Assembly (NCBI RefSeq): GCF_913777995.1
Contig: NZ_CAJYVE010000028.1
Location: forward strand, 24,733 to 88,732
Source of the DNA: an uncultured Pseudomonas sp.
Lineage (GTDB): Bacteria; Pseudomonadota; Gammaproteobacteria; Pseudomonadales; Pseudomonadaceae
Reading direction: 5' to 3'
DNA length: 64,000 nucleotides
The notes below the pieces were generated by a model. The model was not told the origin of the DNA. It searched no databases and saw only the letters and a program-made list of their open reading frames with translations. Within the stretch, counting starts at the first letter, position 1. The number at the start of each line of letters is the position of its first letter. This document shows positions 50,451 to 60,298 of the stretch, piece after piece. The translations under genes were made by a program, and so were the position numbers.

Positions 50451-53036
50451 ATGAATGTTCAATACCGCAAAGCGCTGCCCGGCACCGGGCTGGATTATTT
50501 CGATGCCCGCGAGGCGGTGGAAGCCATTACTCCCGGTGCCTGGGCAGGGCTGCCTTATACCTCTCGCGTGCTCGCCGAGAACCTGGTGCGCCGCTGTGCG
50601 CCCGAGACCCTGCAGGCCTCTTTGCGCCAGTTGATCGAACGGCGCCGCGAGCTGGACTTTCCGTGGTTTCCGGCGCGGGTGGTGTGCCACGACATTCTTG
50701 GCCAGACCGCGCTGGTCGACCTGGCCGGCCTGCGCGACGCCATCGCCGCCCAGGGGGGCGACCCGGCGCAGGTCAACCCGGTGGTGCCGGTGCAATTGAT
50801 TGTCGACCACTCCCTGGCAGTGGAGTGCGGTGGTGACGATCCGCAGGCCTTCGAGAAGAACCGCGCCATCGAAGACCGCCGCAACGAAGACCGTTTCCAT
50901 TTCATCGACTGGACCCGTAAGGCGTTCAAGAACGTCGAGGTAATTCCGCCGGGCAACGGCATCATGCACCAGATCAACCTGGAGAAGATGTCGCCGGTGG
51001 TGCAGGTGCGTGATGGCGTTGCCTTTCCCGATACCCTGGTGGGTACCGACAGCCACACCCCGCATGTCGACGCCCTGGGGGTGATCGCCATCGGTGTCGG
51101 TGGGCTGGAGGCCGAGAACGTGATGCTGGGCCGCGCCTCGTGGATGCGCCTGCCGGATATCGTCGGGGTGGAGCTGAGCGGGCGGGTCGGGCCGGGCATC
51201 ACCGCCACCGATGTGGTGCTGGCGCTCACCGAGTTTCTGCGCAAGCAGAAGGTCGTGGGCGCCTACCTGGAGTTTTATGGCCGTGGTGCGGCGAGCCTCA
51301 CCCTGGGCGACCGCGCGACGATTTCCAACATGGCCCCGGAATACGGAGCCACGGCGGCGATGTTCGCCATCGACGAACAGACCCTGGACTACCTGCGCCT
51401 GACCGGGCGTGAGGAGCAGCAGGTGCAGCTGGTCGAGCACTACGCGAAAACCGCCGGCCTGTGGTCGGCGAGCCTGGCCGAGGTGCAGTATGAGCGTGTG
51501 CTGCATTTCGACCTGTCCACCGTAGTGCGCAACATGGCTGGCCCGTCCAACCCGCATGCCCGAGTGGCGACCCGCGATCTGGCGGCGCGGGGCATCGCCG
51601 GGGCGTGGCAGGAGGTGCCGGGACAGATGCCCGATGGCGCGGTGATCATCGCCGCGATAACCAGTTGCACCAATACCAGCAACCCGCGCAACGTGATCGC
51701 TGCCGGCCTGCTGGCCCGCAACGCCAATCGCCTGGGGCTGACCCGTAAACCGTGGGTCAAGTCATCGTTGGCACCGGGCTCCAAGGCGGTGGCCCTGTAC
51801 CTGGAAGAAGCCGGCCTGGATACCGAGCTGGAACGCCTGGGCTTCGGCGTCGTGGCCTTCGCCTGCACCACCTGCAACGGCATGTCCGGCGCCCTGGACC
51901 CGAAGATCCAGCAGGAAATCATCGACCGCGACCTGTATGCCACGGCGGTGCTCTCCGGCAACCGCAACTTCGACGGACGTATTCACCCCTACGCGCGCCA
52001 GGCGTTCCTGGCCTCGCCGCCGCTGGTGGTGGCCTATGCCATTGCCGGCACCATCCGCTTCGACATCGAGAAGGACGTGCTGGGTGTGGTCGATGGTCGG
52101 GAGATTCGTCTCAAGGACATCTGGCCCAGCGATGAAGAAATCGACGCGGTGGTGCGTGCGGCGGTCAAGCCCGAGCAGTTTCGCAAGGTGTACATCCCGA
52201 TGTTCGCCATCGAGGCCGAGCACGCCCAGGTGGCGCCGCTCTATGAATGGCGCCCGCAAAGCACTTACATCCGTCGCCCGCCGTACTGGGAGGGTGCCCT
52301 GGCCGGCGAGCGTACGCTCAAGGGCATGCGCCCGCTGGCGGTGCTGCCCGACAACATCACCACCGATCACCTGTCACCGTCCAACGCCATTCTGGCCAGC
52401 AGTGCGGCGGGTGAATACCTGGCGAAGATGGGCCTGCCGGAACAGGACTTCAACTCTTACGCCACGCACCGTGGCGACCACCTGACCGCACAGCGCGCCA
52501 CCTTCGCCAATCCGCAACTGGTCAACGAAATGGCCGTGGTCGACGGTCAGGTGAAGAAGGGCTCCCTCACTCGTATCGAGCCGGATGGCCAGGTGACGCG
52601 CATGTGGGAGGCGATCGAAACCTACATGGCGCGCAAGCAGCCATTGATCATCGTCGCGGGCGCCGACTATGGCCAGGGCTCGTCCCGCGACTGGGCGGCC
52701 AAGGGCGTGCGTCTGGCCGGGGTGGAGGCCATCGTCGCCGAGGGCTTCGAGCGTATTCACCGCACCAACCTGGTGGGTATGGGGGTGCTGCCGCTGGAGT
52801 TCCTGCCCGGCACCAGCCGCCTGACCCTGGGTCTCGACGGCAGTGAGGTCTTCGATGTGATCGGCGAGCGTACCCCGCGTGCGACCCTGACCCTGGTCAT
52901 CACCCGGCGCAACGGCGAACGCCTGGAGGTACCGGTGACCTGCCGCCTGGACACCGCCGAGGAGTCGTCCATCTACGAGGCTGGCGGTGTGCTGCAGCGC
53001 TTTGCCCAGGACTTCCTCGCCGGGGACGTGGCCTGA
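50451..53036 (+). CDS. acnD: AcnD, Fe/S-dependent 2-methylcitrate dehydratase
   Basis: An 861-residue aconitase-family enzyme with three cluster-ligand Cys, at ITSCTNTSNP and FACTTCNGMSG. Substrate residues lie in LVGTDSHTPHVDALG, GNRNFDGRIHPYARQAFLASPP and GADYGQGSSRDWAAKGVRLAG. In the methylcitrate cycle AcnD dehydrates 2-methylcitrate to trans-2-methylaconitate, which PrpF isomerises to the cis form. Together they replace the Fe/S-independent PrpD. The gene follows prpC by 74 bp and precedes prpF. Confidence 0.95.
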   Translation: MNVQYRKALPGTGLDYFDAREAVEAITPGAWAGLPYTSRVLAENLVRRCAPETLQASLRQLIERRRELDFPWFPARVVCHDILGQTALVDLAGLRDAIAAQGGDPAQVNPVVPVQLIVDHSLAVECGGDDPQAFEKNRAIEDRRNEDRFHFIDWTRKAFKNVEVIPPGNGIMHQINLEKMSPVVQVRDGVAFPDTLVGTDSHTPHVDALGVIAIGVGGLEAENVMLGRASWMRLPDIVGVELSGRVGPGITATDVVLALTEFLRKQKVVGAYLEFYGRGAASLTLGDRATISNMAPEYGATAAMFAIDEQTLDYLRLTGREEQQVQLVEHYAKTAGLWSASLAEVQYERVLHFDLSTVVRNMAGPSNPHARVATRDLAARGIAGAWQEVPGQMPDGAVIIAAITSCTNTSNPRNVIAAGLLARNANRLGLTRKPWVKSSLAPGSKAVALYLEEAGLDTELERLGFGVVAFACTTCNGMSGALDPKIQQEIIDRDLYATAVLSGNRNFDGRIHPYARQAFLASPPLVVAYAIAGTIRFDIEKDVLGVVDGREIRLKDIWPSDEEIDAVVRAAVKPEQFRKVYIPMFAIEAEHAQVAPLYEWRPQSTYIRRPPYWEGALAGERTLKGMRPLAVLPDNITTDHLSPSNAILASSAAGEYLAKMGLPEQDFNSYATHRGDHLTAQRATFANPQLVNEMAVVDGQVKKGSLTRIEPDGQVTRMWEAIETYMARKQPLIIVAGADYGQGSSRDWAAKGVRLAGVEAIVAEGFERIHRTNLVGMGVLPLEFLPGTSRLTLGLDGSEVFDVIGERTPRATLTLVITRRNGERLEVPVTCRLDTAEESSIYEAGGVLQRFAQDFLAGDVA

Positions 53037-53103
53037 TGTCGGCCGTACGGCACGCGGCCTGCAGCGCCGATGCCATTCCAACCTGTTATGACGGAGCCCG
53101 TTC

Positions 53104-54294
53104 ATGAACCATTCACCGCAACTGCGGATTCCCGCGACCTACATGCGCGGCGGTACCAGCAAGGGAGTGTTTTTCAGCCTCCAGGATCTGCCGGAGGCGG
53201 CGCAGCTTCCGGGGCCGGCCCGCGACGCGCTGATGCTACGGGTGATCGGCAGCCCCGACCCCTACGAGAAGCAGATCGACGGCATGGGCGGCGCCACGTC
53301 GAGCACCAGCAAGACGGTGATCCTGGCGCGCAGCACGCGGCCCGAGCATGACGTCGACTACCTGTTCGGCCAGGTGGCCATCGACAAAGCGTTCGTGGAC
53401 TGGAGCGGCAACTGCGGCAACCTTTCGGCGGCGGTGGGAGCCTTCGCCATCCACAGCGGCCTGGTGGATGCCGCGCGCTTGCCCGCCGATGGCGTGGCGG
53501 TGATCCGCGTGTGGCAGGCCAATATCGGTAAGACCATCCTCGCTCATGTGCCGATGCGTGACGGTCAGGTGCAGGAAACCGGTGACTTCGAGCTGGACGG
53601 GGTGACGTTCCCGGCGGCGGAGGTGCAACTGGAGTTTCTCGACCCGGCGGCGGACGAGGAGGGCGAGGGTGGTTCGATGTTCCCCACCGGGCGGCTGGTC
53701 GACGAGCTGCAGGTTCCCGGCCTGGGCGCGCTGCAGGCCACACTGATCAATGCCGGCATTCCTACGGTGTTCATCAATGCCCGTGACATCGGTTACAGCG
53801 GCAGCGAGTTGCAGCCGGACATCAATGGTGATCCCAAGGCTCTGGCCTTGCTGGAAAGCATTCGCGCCATCGGCGCGGTGCGCATGGGGCTGATCGCCCA
53901 TGTCGATGAGGCGCAGCGCCGTCAGCATACCCCCAAGGTGGCCTTCGTCGCGCCGCCGGCCAGCTATACCGCGTCCAGCGGCAAGGCGGTGCAGGCCGAG
54001 GATATCGACCTGCTGGTGCGTGCCGTGTCGATGGGCAAGCTGCATCACGCGATGATGGGGACCGCGGCAGTGGCCATCGGTACCGCCGCTGCCATCCCCG
54101 GCACCCTGGTCAACCTTGCAGCAGGGGGTGGGGCCCGCAACGCGGTCCGCTTCGGCCATCCGTCCGGCACCTTGCGGGTCGGTGCCGAGGCGGTGCAGGT
54201 GAACGGCCAGTGGCAGGTCACCAGGGCAATCATGAGCCGCAGTGCGCGGTTGCTGATGGAAGGTTGGGTGAGAGTGCCCGATCCTGGTCTGTAG
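53104..54294 (+). CDS. prpF: PrpF, 2-methylaconitate cis-trans isomerase
   Basis: A 396-residue PrpF-family isomerase with the diaminopimelate-epimerase-like fold. Visible markers are RIPATYMRGGTSKGVFF, LRVIGSPDPYEKQIDGMGGA, then WSGNCGNLSAAVGAFAI (the second conserved Cys region) and FVAPPASYTASSGKAV. It converts trans- to cis-methylaconitate for an aconitase to hydrate. The operon ends here: prpD, which in several pseudomonads follows prpF, is absent, and a convergent GST gene comes next. Confidence 0.95.
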   Translation: MNHSPQLRIPATYMRGGTSKGVFFSLQDLPEAAQLPGPARDALMLRVIGSPDPYEKQIDGMGGATSSTSKTVILARSTRPEHDVDYLFGQVAIDKAFVDWSGNCGNLSAAVGAFAIHSGLVDAARLPADGVAVIRVWQANIGKTILAHVPMRDGQVQETGDFELDGVTFPAAEVQLEFLDPAADEEGEGGSMFPTGRLVDELQVPGLGALQATLINAGIPTVFINARDIGYSGSELQPDINGDPKALALLESIRAIGAVRMGLIAHVDEAQRRQHTPKVAFVAPPASYTASSGKAVQAEDIDLLVRAVSMGKLHHAMMGTAAVAIGTAAAIPGTLVNLAAGGGARNAVRFGHPSGTLRVGAEAVQVNGQWQVTRAIMSRSARLLMEGWVRVPDPGL

Positions 54295-54319
54295 GCGTCG
54301 GCCGCGAAATGCCGATGCA

Positions 54320-54949
54320 TCAAGCGCGTGGCAGGTCCAGCCATTGCTGCACCGAAGGCCGTTGCCACTGGCGCGCGGCGTAGTCTGCGAGCCTGGCGGG
54401 AACCGGGTCGCCGTTGAGCACCAGGCGGTTGAGCATTACCGCCAGTTCCACGTCGGCGATCGACCATTCGCCAAATAGGTATTCACGGTCGTCCGACAGC
54501 AGGGCCAGTGCGGCCTTGAACAGCTTGTCCGCTGCCTGCTGGGCATCGGCGGACAGGGGCGCGACGACCCGGTGCCCGCAGAACACCACCAGGGTATTGC
54601 GCTCACTGCGGATCGGCAGCAGGTCGCTGCGCAGCCAGGCCTGCACCTGGCGGGCTTTGGCCCGCGCCTGCACAGCCTGAGGATAAAGGCGCTGGCCGGG
54701 GAAGCTTTCGTCCAGGTATTCGGTAATGGCCGAGGATTCGGAGAGCGCGAAATCGCCTTGCACCAGCGTCGGCACCCGGTGCGTCAGCGACAGGCCGGCA
54801 TAGTGCGGCTGGTGCTGGGCGGCGTTGTCGAGGTCCACCTGCACGGTCTCGAAGGCCAGCCCCTTTTCGCGCAGGGCGACGAAGGCCGAAAGGGCGTAAG
54901 GGCTGACAAAGCGGGCGTCGACGTAAAGGTGCAGCGGCTCAGGGTGCAT
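54320..54949 (-). CDS. Glutathione S-transferase (YfcF-like)
   Basis: A 209-residue cytosolic GST. The thioredoxin-fold domain (1-80) has RFVSPYALSAFVALREKGL (Ser of the catalytic region) and VPTLVQGDFALSESSAITEYL (cis-Pro and the SES glutathione site). The helical C-terminal domain includes EWSIADVELAVMLNRLVLNG. The start 54949 has AAGGAG six bases upstream; the ATG at 54955 would abut the ribosome site. YfcF-type GSTs have peroxidase and disulfide-exchange activity. The substrate here is unknown. Confidence 0.88.
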   Translation of the reverse strand: MHPEPLHLYVDARFVSPYALSAFVALREKGLAFETVQVDLDNAAQHQPHYAGLSLTHRVPTLVQGDFALSESSAITEYLDESFPGQRLYPQAVQARAKARQVQAWLRSDLLPIRSERNTLVVFCGHRVVAPLSADAQQAADKLFKAALALLSDDREYLFGEWSIADVELAVMLNRLVLNGDPVPARLADYAARQWQRPSVQQWLDLPRA

Positions 54950-55046
54950 GGGCATCTCCTTATGATGGAGTGCCCAATGTAGAGGGCCGTCGGCAGGCTG
55001 GGAAATTCCGTCTTGCTATGCCGGCATTCCCATGCGGAATGCGTAC

Positions 55047-55865
55047 CTACTTGAAACGTCGCTCCACGCCTTTTTCCACCAGCACCTTGGCCGAGATTTC
55101 TTCCACCGAGAAATGCGTGGAGTTGAGGTGCGGGATGTTCTCGCGGCGGAACAGGTTCTCTACCTCACGGACTTCGAACTCGCACTGCGCATAACTGGCG
55201 TAGCGGCTGTTGGGCTTGCGCTCGTGGCGGATGGCGGTCAGGCGGTCGGGGTCGATGGTCAGGCCGAACAGCTTGTCGCGATGGTTCTTCAGCGCCGCCG
55301 GCAGTTGCAGGCGTTCCATGTCTTCTTCGGTCAGCGGGTAGTTGGCGGCGCGAATGCCGAACTGCATGGCCATGTACAGGCAGGTCGGGGTCTTGCCGCA
55401 GCGCGACACGCCGACCAGGATGATGTCGGCCTTGTCGTAGTAGTGGGTGCGCGCGCCGTCGTCGTTGTCCAGGGCGAAGTTCACCGCCTCGATGCGTTCC
55501 ATGTAGTTGGAGTTGTGACCAATGGAATGCGACTTGCCCACCGAATACGAGGAGTGTGAACTAAGCTCCTGTTCCAGCGGGGCCAGGAAGGTCGAGAAGA
55601 TGTCGATCATGAAGCCATTGGAAGTGGCCAGGATCTCGCGGATTTCCTGGTTGACGATGGTATCGAAGATGATCGGCCGGGCCTCGTCGCGTTCGGCAGC
55701 CTGGTTGATCTGCATGACCATGGCCCGGGCCTTCTCGACGCTGTCGATGTAGGGGCGGGTGAACTTGTTGAAGGTCGTGTTTTCAAACTGTGCCAGCAAG
55801 CTTTGACCAAGCGTTTCGGCGGTGATGCCGGTGCCATCGGAGATAAAGAACGCGGATCGTTTCAT
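55047..55865 (-). CDS. ppsR: PpsR, phosphoenolpyruvate synthase regulatory protein
   Basis: A 272-residue DUF299 kinase/pyrophosphorylase. The P-loop-like motif is [17 protein letters not shown] (about 149-165), and [20 protein letters not shown] forms the N-terminus. It uses ADP to phosphorylate a Thr in PpsA, and removes the group by phosphorolysis, to switch the synthase off and on. The start at 55865 is fixed by the family N-terminus, and the longer open frame to 55979 overlaps the promoter region. Divergent ppsA is its target gene. Confidence 0.96.
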   Translation of the reverse strand: MKRSAFFISDGTGITAETLGQSLLAQFENTTFNKFTRPYIDSVEKARAMVMQINQAAERDEARPIIFDTIVNQEIREILATSNGFMIDIFSTFLAPLEQELSSHSSYSVGKSHSIGHNSNYMERIEAVNFALDNDDGARTHYYDKADIILVGVSRCGKTPTCLYMAMQFGIRAANYPLTEEDMERLQLPAALKNHRDKLFGLTIDPDRLTAIRHERKPNSRYASYAQCEFEVREVENLFRRENIPHLNSTHFSVEEISAKVLVEKGVERRFK

Positions 55866-55879
55866 TTGCGACTCTGGCC

Positions 55880-55908
55880 TTAAGCTGATGACGATTCTTG
55901 GATATGAT
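55880..55908 (+). promoter_or_regulatory. Candidate sigma-70 promoter for ppsA
   Basis: TTAAGC (weak -35) at 55880-55885, 17-bp spacer, TATGAT (-10, five of six) at 55903-55908. It lies about 115 bp upstream of the ppsA start, in the ppsR/ppsA divergent gap. The -35 is poor, so activator help is possible. Confidence 0.4.
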
Positions 55909-56026
55909 AGGCGCGCTTGCGGGCCCTGATGGCCTGCATTCTCGCTTTTTCCAGGTTCGGGCCACAAGCGTCCGCGCACATGAGCTTTTCCCAGACAACG
56001 AACAACTAGTTAGTGGAGAGATCACC

Positions 56027-58402
56027 TTGGTAGAGTACGTAGTTTCCCTCGATAAGCTCGGCGTCCATGATGTAGAGCACGTGGGGGGCAAGAACGCATC
56101 CCTGGGCGAGATGATCAGTAACCTCGTCGGTAAAGGCGTGTCGGTACCGGGCGGCTTTGCCACTACGGCTCAGGCATACCGCGACTTCCTCGAGCAAAGT
56201 GGCCTGAACGACAAGATCCACGCGGCCCTCGATGCCTTGGATGTAGACGACGTCAACGCCCTGGCCAAGACTGGCGCGCAAATCCGCCAATGGGTGATGG
56301 AGGCTGAATTCCCGGCACGCCTTGATTCGGAAATCCGAACCGCGTTCGCCGAAATGTCCAAGGGCAATGACAATATCGCTGTGGCCGTGCGTTCCTCGGC
56401 CACCGCCGAAGACCTGCCGGACGCCTCGTTCGCCGGTCAACAGGAAACCTTCCTGAATATCCGTGGCGTCGACAACGTGATCCGTGCGGCCAAGGAAGTG
56501 TTCGCCTCGCTGTTCAACGACCGTGCCATTGCCTATCGCGTCCACCAGGGCTTCGACCACAAGCTGGTGGCCCTGTCCGCAGGCGTGCAGCGCATGGTCC
56601 GCTCCGAAACCGGTACCGCTGGGGTGATGTTCACCCTCGACACCGAGTCGGGTTTCCGTGACGTGGTGTTCATCACCGGCGCCTATGGCCTGGGTGAAAC
56701 CGTGGTGCAGGGTGCGGTCAACCCGGACGAATTCTACGTTCACAAGCAAACCCTCAAGGCTGGCCGCCCGGCCATCCTGCGCCGCAACCTGGGTAGCAAG
56801 GCCATCAAGATGGTCTATGGCGATGAAGCCAAGGCCGGCCGCTCGGTCAAGACCGTGGAAGTCGAGCGTGCCGAGCGCGCGCGTTTCTGCCTGAGCGACG
56901 AAGAAGTCAACGAGCTGGCCAAGCAGGCGATGATCATCGAAGAGCACTACCAGCGCCCGATGGACATCGAGTGGGCCAAGGATGGTGACGACGGCCAGCT
57001 GTACATCGTCCAGGCCCGCCCCGAGACCGTGAAGAGCCGCGCCAGCGCCAACGTCATGGAGCGTTACCTGCTCAAAGAAAAGGGCACCGTTCTGGTGGAA
57101 GGTCGCGCCATCGGCCAACGCATTGGTGCAGGCAAGGTGCGTGTGATCAACGACGTGTCCGAGATGGACAAAGTGCAGCCGGGCGACGTGCTGGTTTCCG
57201 ATATGACCGACCCGGACTGGGAGCCTGTGATGAAGCGCGCCAGCGCCATCGTCACCAACCGCGGCGGGCGTACCTGCCACGCCGCTATCATCGCGCGTGA
57301 GCTGGGCATTCCAGCCGTAGTTGGTTGCGGCAACGCCACTCAGGTGCTCAAGGACGGTCAGGGCGTGACGGTGTCCTGCGCCGAGGGCGACACCGGTTTC
57401 ATCTTCGAAGGTGAGCTGGGCTTTGACGTCAAGCAGAACTCGGTGGATGCCATGCCAGAGCTGCCGTTCAAAATCATGATGAACGTCGGCAACCCCGACC
57501 GTGCCTTCGACTTCGCCCAGTTGCCCAATGCCGGCGTTGGTTTGGCGCGCCTGGAGTTCATCATCAACCGTATGATCGGCGTGCACCCCAAGGCACTGCT
57601 GAACTACGCCGGGCTGCCACCGGAGCTTAAAGAGAGCGTCGACAAGCGTATCGCCGGTTATCACGACCCAGTCGGCTTCTATGTCGAAAAACTGGTGGAG
57701 GGTATCAGCACCTTGGCTGCGGCCTTCTACCCGAAAAAGGTCATCGTGCGCCTGTCGGACTTCAAGTCCAACGAGTACGCCAACCTGATTGGCGGAAAGC
57801 TTTACGAACCGGAAGAAGAAAACCCGATGCTGGGCTTCCGCGGGGCTTCGCGATACATCAGCGAGTCGTTCCGTGACTGCTTCGAGCTCGAGTGCCGAGC
57901 CCTCAAGCGCGTGCGCAACGAGATGGGTCTGACCAACGTCGAGATCATGGTGCCGTTCGTGCGGACCCTGGGCGAGGCCAGCCAGGTGGTCGATCTGCTG
58001 GCTGAAAACGGGTTGGCCCGTGGCGATAACGGTCTGCGCGTAATCATGATGTGCGAACTGCCGTCCAACGCGATCCTTGCCGAAGAGTTCCTCGAATATT
58101 TCGACGGTTTCTCCATCGGCTCCAACGACCTGACTCAGCTGACCCTGGGCCTGGACCGCGACTCTGGCATCATTGCCCACCTGTTCGATGAGCGAAACCC
58201 TGCGGTGAAGAAACTGCTGGCCAACGCCATTGCCGCGTGCAACAAGGCTGGCAAGTACATCGGCATCTGCGGTCAGGGCCCCTCGGACCACCCGGACCTG
58301 GCCAAATGGCTGATGGAACAGGGCATCGAAAGCGTGTCGCTGAACCCGGATTCGGTTCTTGAAACCTGGTTCTTCCTGGCCGAAGGCCAAGGCGCGGCCT
58401 GA
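56027..58402 (+). CDS. ppsA: PpsA, phosphoenolpyruvate synthase
   Basis: A 791-residue enzyme that makes PEP from pyruvate and ATP for gluconeogenesis. The N-terminal ATP-grasp-like domain has [12 protein letters not shown] and [13 protein letters not shown]. The phospho-His swivelling domain has [19 protein letters not shown] with His418. The C-terminal PEP barrel has [20 protein letters not shown] and the active-site Cys in [12 protein letters not shown]. Translation starts at TTG 56027 ([11 protein letters not shown]), with GGAGAG six bases upstream. An in-frame ATG at 55898 falls in the promoter region and was rejected. ppsR is divergent. Confidence 0.96.
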   Translation: MVEYVVSLDKLGVHDVEHVGGKNASLGEMISNLVGKGVSVPGGFATTAQAYRDFLEQSGLNDKIHAALDALDVDDVNALAKTGAQIRQWVMEAEFPARLDSEIRTAFAEMSKGNDNIAVAVRSSATAEDLPDASFAGQQETFLNIRGVDNVIRAAKEVFASLFNDRAIAYRVHQGFDHKLVALSAGVQRMVRSETGTAGVMFTLDTESGFRDVVFITGAYGLGETVVQGAVNPDEFYVHKQTLKAGRPAILRRNLGSKAIKMVYGDEAKAGRSVKTVEVERAERARFCLSDEEVNELAKQAMIIEEHYQRPMDIEWAKDGDDGQLYIVQARPETVKSRASANVMERYLLKEKGTVLVEGRAIGQRIGAGKVRVINDVSEMDKVQPGDVLVSDMTDPDWEPVMKRASAIVTNRGGRTCHAAIIARELGIPAVVGCGNATQVLKDGQGVTVSCAEGDTGFIFEGELGFDVKQNSVDAMPELPFKIMMNVGNPDRAFDFAQLPNAGVGLARLEFIINRMIGVHPKALLNYAGLPPELKESVDKRIAGYHDPVGFYVEKLVEGISTLAAAFYPKKVIVRLSDFKSNEYANLIGGKLYEPEEENPMLGFRGASRYISESFRDCFELECRALKRVRNEMGLTNVEIMVPFVRTLGEASQVVDLLAENGLARGDNGLRVIMMCELPSNAILAEEFLEYFDGFSIGSNDLTQLTLGLDRDSGIIAHLFDERNPAVKKLLANAIAACNKAGKYIGICGQGPSDHPDLAKWLMEQGIESVSLNPDSVLETWFFLAEGQGAA

Positions 58403-58413
58403 TACGGTAAATT

Positions 58414-58450
58414 GCGTGGGCGCATCTGGCGCGCCCACGCCTGGTTTTTT
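58414..58450 (+). terminator. Intrinsic terminator after ppsA
   Basis: GCGTGGGCGC pairs with GCGCCCACGC (58414-58423 with 58431-58440), and CTGGTTTTTT follows. The stem is a perfect 10 bp, 7-nt loop. It separates ppsA from the hydrolase gene. Confidence 0.9.
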
Positions 58451-58504
58451 CCAGGGCGGGTTCCAGCGATGGATCACGCCCTTTTTTGTGCATCAAGCAA
58501 CCTT

Positions 58505-59497
58505 ATGCAAAGCAGCAGCAATCTTTTTCCCGTGGCCTTGCTCAGTGCCGAGCGCCGCGGTGACCTCAGTGAAGACGTATATCGCATCAAAGCCGGCAAC
58601 AGCCCCGACGCCAGCGTCGAATTGGCTGTGACCCGTCTGGGGCTGGCCGATCATGGCCGGGCCGAGGGGGTGCCGGTAATTCTGCTGCACGGTAGCTTCT
58701 CGAACCGGCGTTTCTGGTATTCGCCCAAGGGTATTGGCCTGGGCGCAGAACTGGCGCGGGCCGGGTTCGATGTATGGGTACCTGAGATGCGCGGGCATGG
58801 TTTATCGCCGCGCAACAATGCCTGGAAGCACAACAGCGTGAGCGACTACGCACGCTATGACTTGCCGTTGATCGCAGCATTCGTGGCTGAACAAACCGGG
58901 CAGGTGCCGCACTGGGTCGGCCACTCGCTGGGCGGTACGACGTTGGTCGCGGCCCTGGGTGGTGGCTACCTCAGGGCTGACCAAGTGGCCAGCCTTGCGT
59001 TGTTCGGTACCCAGGTCAGCCGGGTGTACTGGCCTTTGAAGGTGCCGCCGCTAACCTGGGGTGCGAAGCTGTTGCTCAAGCGTTGGGGGCAGATTTCGGG
59101 GCCGCGCTTCAAGCGTGGGCCGGAGGACGAGCCGATTGGCGTGGCCCTGGAGAGCATGCGATGGCACGGCCTGTTTGGACGTTTTGGTGACAAACAGGGC
59201 GACTGGTGGGCGGGCTTGGCCGAGGTTGATGTGCCGCTATTGGCCGTGGCCGGGGCCGGCGACTTCCAGGACCCGGTGTGGGCCTGCCGTAAGCTGTTCG
59301 ACCAGTTCGGTGGCGAGCGCAAGCAGTTCCTGCGCCTGGGCGTCGAACAGGGCTTCGAGGCCTTCGGTCACGTCGACATGCTGGTAAGCAAGGCGGCACA
59401 GGCGCAGGTCTGGCCGTTGGTGCAGCGCTGGTTGCGCGACCCGCTGGTGCCGGTACATGAATCGACGGTGGTGCGCGAGGCGGTGCCTGTCAGCTGA
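58505..59497 (+). CDS. Alpha/beta hydrolase
   Basis: A 330-residue alpha/beta hydrolase. The oxyanion motif is VILLHGSFSNRRFW, the nucleophile elbow is WVGHSLGGTTLVAALGGG (Ser in GHSLGG), and the Asp and His lie around AGAGDFQDPVW and GFEAFGHVDMLVS. No signal peptide, so probably cytosolic or peripheral. In P. aeruginosa the gene at this position is annotated as esterase or lipase. The ATG at 58505 fits the family N-terminus MQSSSNLFPV, although no strong ribosome site precedes it; 58469 and 58412 are alternative starts inside the terminator region. Confidence 0.85.
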   Translation: MQSSSNLFPVALLSAERRGDLSEDVYRIKAGNSPDASVELAVTRLGLADHGRAEGVPVILLHGSFSNRRFWYSPKGIGLGAELARAGFDVWVPEMRGHGLSPRNNAWKHNSVSDYARYDLPLIAAFVAEQTGQVPHWVGHSLGGTTLVAALGGGYLRADQVASLALFGTQVSRVYWPLKVPPLTWGAKLLLKRWGQISGPRFKRGPEDEPIGVALESMRWHGLFGRFGDKQGDWWAGLAEVDVPLLAVAGAGDFQDPVWACRKLFDQFGGERKQFLRLGVEQGFEAFGHVDMLVSKAAQAQVWPLVQRWLRDPLVPVHESTVVREAVPVS

Positions 59498-59588
59498 ATA
59501 CGTTTCACTGATACTCGATGCATGGCGGCTACGCGGGTTTTGGGGTTGTAAGGGCTCGTTTTGGTAGCAACTGGCTTGCCGACCTGTA

Positions 59589-59613
59589 CCGGCCGCTTAG
59601 CGGGTAAACCCAC
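59589..59613. repeat. Degenerate REP element
   Basis: The motif CCGGCC-GCTTA-GCGGGTAAACCC-AC resembles the P. putida REP core, which I recall as CCGGCC followed by a short spacer and GCGGGTAAACCCGC. It lies in the 282-bp gap between the hydrolase and rraA. A 68-codon open frame across this gap has no ribosome site or family content. Confidence 0.6.
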
Positions 59614-59779
59614 GTATTGGGCTCATTTGCATGCATGCGTAGCATCTGTGGCGGCCGGCTCAACCGCGAAGAATCCAATGCGGGTGAAACATGACCTGCC
59701 GGTCTCGGATGACTACACCCGCGTCTACGGTGTAGCCTTGGCCAACACCCGCTTTCGTTGTGACTGACAGGAGCTTCCC

Positions 59780-60271
59780 ATGCAGCATTACGTAACGCCC
59801 GACCTGTGTGACGCCTACCCGGACTTGGTCCAGGTGCTCGAACCTATGTTCAGCAACTTCGGTGGCCGTGATTCATTCGGTGGCCAGATCGTCACCATCA
59901 AATGCTTCGAAGACAACTCCCTGGTCAAAGAGCAGGTCGAGCTCGATGGCACTGGTAAAGTCCTGGTGGTCGATGGGGGAGGCTCGCTGCGTCGTGCGCT
60001 GCTCGGTGACATGCTCGCTGAAAAGGCAGCGAAAAATGGTTGGGAAGGCCTGGTGATCTATGGTTGCGTCCGCGATGTGGACGTGCTGATTCAGACCGAC
60101 GTCGGGGTGCAAGCCTTGGCCAGCCATCCGATGAAAACCGACAAGCGCGGCATAGGCGACCTCAACGTGGCGGTCACTTTTGCAGGTGTCACTTTCCGCC
60201 CTGGTGAATACCTCTACGCCGACAACAATGGCGTGATCATCTCGCCAAGCCCACTGAAAATGCCGGAGTAA
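59780..60271 (+). CDS. rraA: RraA, regulator of RNase E activity
   Basis: A 163-residue RraA-family protein. Motifs are [19 protein letters not shown], then [47 protein letters not shown] and [15 protein letters not shown]. RraA trimers bind the scaffold domain of RNase E and inhibit it in enterobacteria. The same fold serves as aldolase for 4-hydroxy-4-methyl-2-oxoglutarate in others, and the GGGSLRRAL and CVRDVD sites also bind substrate and metal in that family. RNase E control is the likelier role in Pseudomonas. ACAGGAGCTTCCC precedes the ATG. Confidence 0.92.
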   Translation: MQHYVTPDLCDAYPDLVQVLEPMFSNFGGRDSFGGQIVTIKCFEDNSLVKEQVELDGTGKVLVVDGGGSLRRALLGDMLAEKAAKNGWEGLVIYGCVRDVDVLIQTDVGVQALASHPMKTDKRGIGDLNVAVTFAGVTFRPGEYLYADNNGVIISPSPLKMPE

Positions 60272-60298
60272 CGCGCTGCTGGCGCTGATGGAGCTTTG

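Noticed and set aside
56006-58477. 823-codon open frame antisense to ppsA
   Set aside because: His/Gly/Val-rich mirror of a strongly biased coding sequence, with no domain and no ribosome site.
59561-59767. 68-codon plus-strand open frame before rraA
   Set aside because: No ribosome site, no family content, and it runs through a degenerate REP element.
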